A stretch of 21,665 bases of DNA, from contig CABVDR010000045.1 in NCBI GenBank assembly GCA_902497145.1, forward strand, positions 1-21,665, read 5' to 3'. Position 1 is the first letter of the stretch. The number at the start of each line of letters is the position of its first letter. The stretch is from an uncultured Oscillospiraceae bacterium (lineage in GTDB: Bacteria > Bacillota > Clostridia > Oscillospirales > Oscillospiraceae). The translations under genes and the position numbers were made by a program. Under the pieces are notes generated by a model that was given only the letters and a program-made list of their open reading frames with translations, had not been told where the DNA came from and ran no database searches. Shown one piece after another: positions 14,145-20,153 of the stretch.

Positions 14145-14561
14145 ATGGAAAAGCAGCATCCTCTTAACGATTTGATGAGTGTGGCGGCGGACAAGCTCCG
14201 TGCCCTGGCCGACTCCAACACCGTGGTGGGCGAGCCCATCCACGTCGGAGATGTGACCCTCATTCCCGTCTCCCGCCTGTCCTTTGGCATCGCCAGCGGC
14301 GGAACGGAGTATTCCACCAAGAAGCAGGCGCCCGGCGAGGACAACGCCTTTGGCGGCGGCAGCGGTGCCAGCGGCAAGGTGGACCCGGTGGCCTTCCTCA
14401 TTGTGCGGGGAGACAGCGTCAAGCTGCTGCCCGTGCTGCCCCCGCCGGCCACGACTCTGGACCGGGTGATCGAGAGCATGCCCGAGGTGGTGGATAAGAT
14501 CACCGACTTTATCGACCAGCAGCAGGCCAAGCGGGAGTCCAAAACCGACCTGGCCGACTAA
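14145..14561 (+). CDS. gerW: GerW (YtfJ) family sporulation protein
   Basis: 138 residues. The family pattern is present: N-terminal helix, VVGEPIHVGDVTLIPVSRLS (27-46), then FGIASGG, a Gly-rich loop FGGGSGASG (69-77), and PVAFLIVRGDSVKLLPV (81-97). In B. subtilis GerW is made in the forespore and is needed for normal germination through GerA receptors. Length is typical. The gap to the DUF2953 gene is 3 bases and the ribosome site is weak, so it probably depends on coupling. Its presence is the clearest sign here that the organism forms, or descends from, spore formers. Confidence 0.9.
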   Translation: MEKQHPLNDLMSVAADKLRALADSNTVVGEPIHVGDVTLIPVSRLSFGIASGGTEYSTKKQAPGEDNAFGGGSGASGKVDPVAFLIVRGDSVKLLPVLPPPATTLDRVIESMPEVVDKITDFIDQQQAKRESKTDLAD

Positions 14562-14639
14562 AATCGCGCTTTTTTCAGCGTCGCTGCAAGAAACGGAAAA
14601 AACCGGCCATCCTAACCCCAGACATCCAAACAGGAGGCG

Positions 14640-15743
14640 ATGGGATTGCGGAGAGGAACGGGAGTGCTGTTGGCAGCGGCGCTGTGTTTTGCCCTGCTGC
14701 CCCGGGCAGGGGCGGCGGAGGTCACCGTCTCGGCAAAGAGTGCGGTGCTGATGGAGGCGGAGAGCGGCCGGGTGCTGTACGCCAAGGATGCAGACACCCA
14801 GCGGCTGATTGCCAGCACCACCAAGCTGATGACCGCGCTGGTGGCGCTGGAGTCTGGCCACAGCCTGGAGGAGGACGTGACCATCCCGGCCCAGGCGGCG
14901 GGAGTAGAGGGCTCCTCGTTGTATCTCAAAGCGGGGGAGACGGTCAAGCTGAAAACCTTGCTGTACGGGATGCTCCTGCACTCGGGCAACGACGCGGCCA
15001 CGGCAGTGGCCCTGGCCTGTGCGGGCAGCCTGGAGGCCTTTGCCCAGGAGATGAATGACAAAGCCCAGGAACTGGGTATGAAAAACAGCCACTTTACCAA
15101 CCCCACCGGCCTGGACGGGGAAGAGCACTACTCCACGGCCTACGACATGGCGCTGCTGGCCCGGGCCTGCCTGGCGCGGCCGGAGCTGGCGGAGATGACC
15201 GCCACCCGCTCTACCACCCTGGAGGGACGCACTCTGGTCAACCACAACAAGCTGTTGTGGCGGTATGAGGGGTGCGTGGGCATGAAGACAGGCTACACCC
15301 AGGCGGCGGGGCGCACCCTGGTGTCGGCGGCAGAGCGGGACGGCATGACCCTGATCGCCGTTACCCTGAATGCGCCCAACGACTGGAGCGACCACGCCGC
15401 CCTGCTGGACTACGGATTTGCCAACTACCACATGGAAGAGGCCGTGACGGCGGGGCAGAGCCTGTGTACGCTGCCCGTCTCGGGGAGCCTGGTGCCCTTT
15501 GTGTCTCTGGAGGCGGAAGAGACCCTCCGCTGGCCGGTAGGCCCGGGAGAGACGTTGGAAACCCGGCTGGAGCTGGGGGGCATCACCAGCCTGGAGGCTC
15601 CGGTGCAGGCCGGGGTACCCCTGGGCCGGGTGGAGCTGCTGCTGGGCGAAGACGTGGTGGGGGAGAGCGATCTCTCCTGCGGTGCGCCTATCCATCGGGA
15701 TCAGCAGGAGCACAGGGGCTGGCTGGACTGGCTGTTTGGCTGA
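14640..15743 (+). CDS. D-alanyl-D-alanine carboxypeptidase (PBP5/DacF type)
   Basis: A 367-residue secreted S11 peptidase that trims pentapeptides in peptidoglycan. A signal peptide is clear: basic RR, hydrophobic core to about residue 20, then PRAGAAE. Active-site motifs: S59-TTK62 (SxxK), S115-G116-N117 (SxN) and K216-T217-G218 (KTG). A C-terminal beta domain follows, but the protein ends in WLDWLFG rather than a clear long amphipathic anchor. The AGGAGG at 14632-14637 is only 2 bases from the ATG at 14640. The in-frame TTG at 14646 is 8 bases away and may be the true start, shortening the protein by 2 residues. Lying next to gerW, a DacF/DacB-like role in spore cortex is possible but not shown. 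Confidence 0.92.
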   Translation: MGLRRGTGVLLAAALCFALLPRAGAAEVTVSAKSAVLMEAESGRVLYAKDADTQRLIASTTKLMTALVALESGHSLEEDVTIPAQAAGVEGSSLYLKAGETVKLKTLLYGMLLHSGNDAATAVALACAGSLEAFAQEMNDKAQELGMKNSHFTNPTGLDGEEHYSTAYDMALLARACLARPELAEMTATRSTTLEGRTLVNHNKLLWRYEGCVGMKTGYTQAAGRTLVSAAERDGMTLIAVTLNAPNDWSDHAALLDYGFANYHMEEAVTAGQSLCTLPVSGSLVPFVSLEAEETLRWPVGPGETLETRLELGGITSLEAPVQAGVPLGRVELLLGEDVVGESDLSCGAPIHRDQQEHRGWLDWLFG

Positions 15744-15771
15744 AAACGGAAATGAGAAAGGGGCGGTTTCC

Positions 15772-16485
15772 TTGGAGGAACGGCTGCAAAAATTGATCTC
15801 CCAGTGCGGGCTGGCCTCCCGCCGCACGGCGGAGGAATGGATCACGGCGGGGCGGGTGACGGTAAACGGCCTGCCCGCATCCCTTGGCGACCGGGCCGAC
15901 CTGGACCGGGACCGGGTAGAGGTGGATGGCCGTCCCCTCCGGGGGGGCAGCCCCCGTACATACCTGATGCTCAACAAACCCCGGGGGTATGTGACCACCC
16001 TGTCCGACGAGAAGGGGCGCAGAACCGTGGCGGCCCTGGTGTCCGGGTGCGGGAAGCGGGTGTGGCCGGTGGGCCGGCTGGATCTGGACTCAGAGGGCCT
16101 GCTGCTGATGACCGACGACGGGGAGCTGACCAATCACCTGCTCCATCCCAGCCATCAGGTGGAGAAGGAGTACCTGGTGTGGGTGACGGGAGACGTAGAG
16201 GCTGCCCTGCCCATCCTGTCCGGTCCCATGGAGCTGGACGGAGAGACCTTGGCTCCGGCCAAGGTGGCCCGGGGACGCAGTGGGGATGGCGTCACCCAGC
16301 TATCCATCACCATCTGCCAGGGAAAGAACCGGCAGGTGCGGCGGATGTGCGCCCAGGCAGGGTTGGAGGTGACGCGGCTGAAACGCATCCGGGAGGGACA
16401 GGTCCAGCTGGACCGGCGGCTCAAGCCGGGGCAGTGGCGGCCGCTTACTGGGGCGGAACTGGCTGCCTTGCAGGCTCACTTGTAA
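15772..16485 (+). CDS. RsuA/RluB family pseudouridine synthase
   Basis: 237 residues. An N-terminal S4 RNA-binding domain (about 1-50, with RLQKLISQCGLASRR) precedes the catalytic domain. The catalytic aspartate is D104 in VGRLDLDSEGLLLMTDDG (100-117). The C-terminal block GKNRQVRRMC and VTRLKRI is typical. Members convert a specific uridine of 23S (RluB) or 16S (RsuA) rRNA; in Firmicutes next to scpAB it is usually RluB, so U in 23S is the likely target. The start is taken as TTG 15772, because AAAGGGG sits about 8 bases upstream and the protein begins as homologues do. No ATG in frame near here has a ribosome site. Confidence 0.92.
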   Translation: MEERLQKLISQCGLASRRTAEEWITAGRVTVNGLPASLGDRADLDRDRVEVDGRPLRGGSPRTYLMLNKPRGYVTTLSDEKGRRTVAALVSGCGKRVWPVGRLDLDSEGLLLMTDDGELTNHLLHPSHQVEKEYLVWVTGDVEAALPILSGPMELDGETLAPAKVARGRSGDGVTQLSITICQGKNRQVRRMCAQAGLEVTRLKRIREGQVQLDRRLKPGQWRPLTGAELAALQAHL

Positions 16486-16503
16486 AGAACTGGAAAAATG
16501 CAG

Positions 16504-16550
16504 GCAAACTTTTGCAAGATCTCATGAAGGACTTGCAGAAATTGCTTGCA
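16504..16550. repeat. TTGCA-type repeats upstream of the rpiR-like gene
   Basis: The palindrome GCAAA-CT-TTTGC (16504-16515) is followed by the inverted pair TGCAAG (16513-16518) / CTTGCA (16532-16537) and a further GCTTGCA (16544-16550) that runs into the -35. Such a cluster abutting a promoter is a candidate operator, perhaps for the adjacent RpiR-type regulator. Binding is inferred only. Confidence 0.45.
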
Positions 16551-16574
16551 TTTTTTGTGGAAAGCAGTTATGAT
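16546..16574 (+). promoter_or_regulatory. Promoter of the rpiR-like operon
   Basis: -35 TTGCAT (16546-16551), 17-base spacer, -10 TATGAT (16569-16574). The predicted start near 16581 gives a leader of about 170 bases. Confidence 0.75.
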
Positions 16575-16589
16575 AGACGATGGAAGTTT

Positions 16590-16611
16590 TGCCGTTTTGC
16601 GGCAGATTTTT
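16590..16611 (+). terminator. Attenuator-like hairpin in the rpiR leader
   Basis: TGCCG (16590-16594) / CGGCA (16600-16604), loop TTTTG, then GA and five T (16607-16611). The short stem plus T-run lies about 10 bases after the predicted start. It may cause early termination, or be the terminator of transcripts coming from upstream. Confidence 0.4.
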
Positions 16612-16750
16612 CCGGTAAAATTTCCCGGCATGCCAAGAGCGGGGCGGCGGGGAAACAAGAGACAGACGGCTTCTCTGTGCCGGCAGTATGGCCCTCTTTT
16701 CGGACCAGCGCGGCGGGGAGAAGCCCCCATTGTCAGGAGATGAAAGGAAT

Positions 16751-17623
16751 ATGAATCGGGATATTCTGGCCGTAATCCAGGAAAACATGAATACCTTCTC
16801 CAAGGGGCAGAAACGCATTGCCAACTACATCTTGGAGTCCTATGATAAGGCGGCCTTTATGACCGCCAGCCGTCTGGGCAAGCGGGTGAATGTGAGCGAG
16901 TCCACCGTGGTGCGCTTCGCCGCTGAGCTTGGATATGACGGCTACCCCAGTATGCAAAAGTCCCTGCAAAAAATGATCCGCAACCGGCTGACCTCGGTGC
17001 AGCGCATTGAGGTGGCCAACGACCGCATCGGCGATCAAAATGTGCTGGATATGGTGCTCCAGTCGGACATCGAGAAGATCCGCCTCACCCTGGAGGACAT
17101 CGACCGGGACAGCTTTGACAAGGCCACCGACGCCATCGTGGCGGCTCGGCGCATCTACATCATCGGTGTGCGCTCCTCGGCGGCCATCGCTACGTTTTTG
17201 AGTTTTTACTTCAACCTGCTGTTTGACAACGTGGCCATGATCACCGCCAACACCCCCAGCGAGGTCTTTGAGAGCCTGTTGCGGGTCGGGGAGGGGGATG
17301 TGGTCATCGGCATCAGCTTCCCCCGGTACTCCAGCCGGGCGGTGCAGGCCATGAATTTCGCCCGGGACCGGGGCGCTACCACCATCGCCATCACCGACAG
17401 CGAGGCGTCTCCCCTGGCCGTCAGCTCCAAGTATACCCTGAAGGCCCGCAGTGACATGGCCTCCTTCGTGGACTCGCTGGTGGCCCCCCTCAGTCTGGTC
17501 AACGCCCTGCTGGTGGAAGTGAGCCGAAAGAAAAATGAAGATCTGTCCAAAACCTTCCAGACGCTGGAACAGATCTGGGAGGAGTATGGGGTCTATCAGA
17601 AGGCCCAGGACGATCAGGTATGA
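16751..17623 (+). CDS. MurR/RpiR family transcriptional regulator
   Basis: 290 residues. The N-terminal HTH_6 domain contains TASRLGKRVNVSESTVVRFAA (38-58), followed by LGYDGYPSMQKSL. A C-terminal SIS sugar-phosphate-binding domain spans about 130-255 (IYIIGVRSSA, VVIGISFPRYS, ATTIAITDS). Such regulators sense phosphosugars and control sugar or amino-sugar genes, but no sugar gene is nearby and the ligand cannot be named. The ATG at 16751 is chosen on homology. AGGAG (16735-16739) is 11 bases upstream and AAAGGA is closer, so the ribosome site is not ideal. Its stop overlaps the flavoprotein start (ATGA). Confidence 0.92.
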   Translation: MNRDILAVIQENMNTFSKGQKRIANYILESYDKAAFMTASRLGKRVNVSESTVVRFAAELGYDGYPSMQKSLQKMIRNRLTSVQRIEVANDRIGDQNVLDMVLQSDIEKIRLTLEDIDRDSFDKATDAIVAARRIYIIGVRSSAAIATFLSFYFNLLFDNVAMITANTPSEVFESLLRVGEGDVVIGISFPRYSSRAVQAMNFARDRGATTIAITDSEASPLAVSSKYTLKARSDMASFVDSLVAPLSLVNALLVEVSRKKNEDLSKTFQTLEQIWEEYGVYQKAQDDQV

Positions 17624-18867
17624 CAGATGTTTTGGTAATCGGCGGCGGAGCGGCCGGAATGATGGCCGCCCTCGCTGCCGCCGACCAGGGGGCTCGGGTT
17701 TGTCTGCTGGAGCGCAACCAAAAGGTGGGGCGCAAGCTGTACATCACCGGAAAGGGACGCTGCAATGTAACAAACCACTGCCCTGTGGAGCAGGTGCTGG
17801 CCAGCACCCCGCGAAACAGCCGGTTTCTCTACGGGGCTATGACCCGCACGCCCCCCCAGTGGGTGGAGAACTTCTTTGAGGAGCTGGGCGTGCCCCTGAA
17901 GGTAGAGCGGGGCAACCGGGTTTTTCCCCAGTCCGATCGCTCTGCCGACATCATTGACGCGTTATTCCGCGCCCTGCAGCGGCGCAGAGTTCCCATCCTC
18001 CAGGACCGTGCGCTGGAGATCCGTCCCGAAGAGGATGGAACCTTCACCGTGGTAGGGGAGGGGAGCGAATATCCCGCCCGGACGGTGGTTCTGGCCACCG
18101 GCGGGGCGTCCTACCCCGCAACCGGCTCCACCGGAGACGGCTACGCCATGGCTCAGGCTTTGGGACATACCATTGTTCCGGCCAAGCCCTCTCTGGTCCC
18201 GCTGGAGGCGGAGGAGTCTTTTTGCGCCCAGATGCAGGGACTGGCCCTGAAAAATGTGGTGCTGAAAGTTAAGAACAAAAAGAAAAAGGTCGTTTTCCAG
18301 GAGCAGGGGGAGCTGCTGTTCACCCACTTCGGCCTGTCCGGCCCCCTGGTACTCAGCGCCAGTGCCCACATGCGGGACTATGAGAAGGACCAGTATACCT
18401 GCGTCATCGACTTGAAACCCGCCCTGGACGAGGAGAAGCTGGACCAGCGGCTCCTTCGGGAGCTGGGGGAGAACGCCAACCGAGACATGCACAATGTCCT
18501 GGGGGCCCTGGTGCCCCGGCTGATGGTGCCGGTGATGCTGGAGCTCACCCAGATCCCTGCCGACCGGAAGGCCCACGATGTCACACGTCAGGAGCGCCGG
18601 CGGCTGCTGGAGACCCTGAAGGGGCTCACCATCCATGTGAAAGGCCCCCGGCCCATTGCGGAGGCCATTATTACCTCCGGCGGCGTAAAGGTGGGGGAGG
18701 TGGACCCCAGGACCATGGAGTCCAAGAAAGCGCCCGGTCTCTTCCTGGCGGGGGAGCTGCTGGACGTGGACGCCTATACCGGAGGGTTCAACCTCCAGAT
18801 CGCCTGGGCCACCGGCCGCTGCGCGGGAGAGAGCGCGGCGCATTCTACTGGGCAAGAAAACACATAG
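17620..18867 (+). CDS. HI0933/BaiN-family NAD(P)/FAD-dependent oxidoreductase
   Basis: A 415-residue flavoprotein. The Rossmann motif VIGGGAAGMMAA is at 6-17, with E31 as the likely FAD ribose ligand. The family signature GRKLYITGKGRCN (37-49) follows. The central block ATGGASYPATGSTGDGY and the C-terminal GLFLAGELLDVDAYTGGFNL complete the FAD site. One member, BaiN of Clostridium scindens, has been linked to bile-acid reduction, but the family is present in most bacteria and is mostly uncharacterised, so no bile-acid role is claimed. It is coupled to the RpiR-type regulator by a 4-base overlap and followed by cmk after 12 bases. Confidence 0.9.
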   Translation: MTDVLVIGGGAAGMMAALAAADQGARVCLLERNQKVGRKLYITGKGRCNVTNHCPVEQVLASTPRNSRFLYGAMTRTPPQWVENFFEELGVPLKVERGNRVFPQSDRSADIIDALFRALQRRRVPILQDRALEIRPEEDGTFTVVGEGSEYPARTVVLATGGASYPATGSTGDGYAMAQALGHTIVPAKPSLVPLEAEESFCAQMQGLALKNVVLKVKNKKKKVVFQEQGELLFTHFGLSGPLVLSASAHMRDYEKDQYTCVIDLKPALDEEKLDQRLLRELGENANRDMHNVLGALVPRLMVPVMLELTQIPADRKAHDVTRQERRRLLETLKGLTIHVKGPRPIAEAIITSGGVKVGEVDPRTMESKKAPGLFLAGELLDVDAYTGGFNLQIAWATGRCAGESAAHSTGQENT

Positions 18868-18879
18868 GGAGAGGAAACT

Positions 18880-19557
18880 ATGGAACATCTCAGCATTGCC
18901 ATCGACGGCCCCGCCGGGGCAGGGAAGAGCACCCTGGCCCGGGCACTGGCCAAGGAGATCGGCTATCTGTATGTGGACACGGGAGCCATCTATCGTACCG
19001 TGGCCCTGCGCTGTAAACAGGCGGGAGCCGACCCCTCCGATCCGGAGCAGGTCGCACCCCTTCTGAAGGACCTGGACCTGCGTATGGCTTACGGGGAGGA
19101 CGGGGTACAGCATATGTACTTGTCAGGGGCGGACGTGTCCGAGGATATCCGCCACCATGAAATCTCCGGTATGGCCTCCCAGGTGGCCGCCCTGCCTCAG
19201 GTGCGCTCTTTCCTGTTGGACTTCCAGCGCCGCCAGGCCCAGGAGCACAACGTGGTCATGGACGGGCGGGACATCGGCACCGTGGTACTGCCCCGTGCGG
19301 GGGTGAAGATCTTCCTCACTGCCGCCCCGGAGGCCCGGGCCCGCCGCCGCTGTTTGGAGCTGGAGCAGCGGGGGGAGCGGGCAGAGTTCTTTGAAATCCT
19401 CCACGACATCCAGGAGCGGGACTATCAGGACGCCCACCGGGAGGTGGCCCCTCTGCGTCAGGCGGAGGATGCGGTGCTGCTGGACACCACCCATCTGGAC
19501 CTGAAAGGCAGTCTGGAGGCCCTGGTCAATCTGGTAAGGGAGAGGATTACTCTGTGA
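18880..19557 (+). CDS. cmk: Cytidylate kinase
   Basis: 225 residues, normal length. It phosphorylates CMP and dCMP to the diphosphates using ATP. P-loop: GPAGAGKST (10-18). The nucleotide-binding block is YVDTGAIYR (31-39). The conserved DGRDIGT (128-134) and the late block RDYQDAHR with APL form the CMP site and lid. AGGGAGAGG provides a good ribosome site. The stop overlaps the plsC GTG by 4 bases. The order cmk-plsC-ispH-rpsA is well known in Clostridia and lends weight to all four calls. Confidence 0.97.
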   Translation: MEHLSIAIDGPAGAGKSTLARALAKEIGYLYVDTGAIYRTVALRCKQAGADPSDPEQVAPLLKDLDLRMAYGEDGVQHMYLSGADVSEDIRHHEISGMASQVAALPQVRSFLLDFQRRQAQEHNVVMDGRDIGTVVLPRAGVKIFLTAAPEARARRRCLELEQRGERAEFFEILHDIQERDYQDAHREVAPLRQAEDAVLLDTTHLDLKGSLEALVNLVRERITL

Positions 19558-20153
19558 GTATACAAACGGTTTACCGGCTTCTCTACTGTATTGTCAAGCC
19601 GTTTTTCTGCCTGTGCCATCCGGTGCGGGCTGTGGGCCGGGAGAATATCCCGGACGGCGGCGTGGTACTGTGTGCCAACCACACCGCCCTGACCGATCCT
19701 TTGTTTGTCTGCTTTGCCTGCACTCTGCGCTATCAGATCCGGCCCATGGCCAAGATCGAGTTGTCTCGCGTGCCCATCATCGGCCCGCTGCTAGGCAAGG
19801 CGGGGGTCATCTATGTAGACCGGGGACACGCCGATGTGAAGGCGGTGAAGGCCGCCCTGTCCTGCCTGAAGGGGGCAGGCAAACTGCTGATTTTCCCTGA
19901 GGGGACCCGGGTCCATGAGGGGGAGCATGTGGAGGCCAAGGGGGGCGCTGCTCTCTTTGCCACCCGCACCGGAACCCCGCTTCTTCCCGTCTATGTCTGC
20001 CGGAAAAAGCGTTGGTTCCGCCCCACTACTGTGGTTATCGGTGAGCCCTTTTATCCCAAGATCGAGGGCCGCAAGGCCACGGCCGAGGAGCTGGATGAGA
20101 TCACCGAGACCGTGATGAACCGAATCCATGCGCTGGGGGAGGGACTGGAATGA
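19554..20153 (+). CDS. plsC: 1-acyl-sn-glycerol-3-phosphate acyltransferase
   Basis: 199 residues. It adds the second acyl chain to lysophosphatidic acid, forming phosphatidic acid at the membrane. The catalytic NHTALTD holds H43 and D48 (HX4D). The substrate-binding FPEGTR lies at 114-119, and a further VPIIGP-type block occurs at 73-78. A hydrophobic N-terminal stretch (about 7-21) may contact the membrane. The GTG start overlaps the cmk stop (GTGA), and the stop overlaps the ispH ATG (ATGA), so translation is coupled on both sides. Confidence 0.93.
   Translation: MSIQTVYRLLYCIVKPFFCLCHPVRAVGRENIPDGGVVLCANHTALTDPLFVCFACTLRYQIRPMAKIELSRVPIIGPLLGKAGVIYVDRGHADVKAVKAALSCLKGAGKLLIFPEGTRVHEGEHVEAKGGAALFATRTGTPLLPVYVCRKKRWFRPTTVVIGEPFYPKIEGRKATAEELDEITETVMNRIHALGEGLE

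Noticed and set aside
14568..14620. Terminator between gerW and the carboxypeptidase gene
   Set aside because: CAGCG-T-CGCTG (14576-14586) follows rather than precedes the T-run, and no proper stem plus U-tract is formed.
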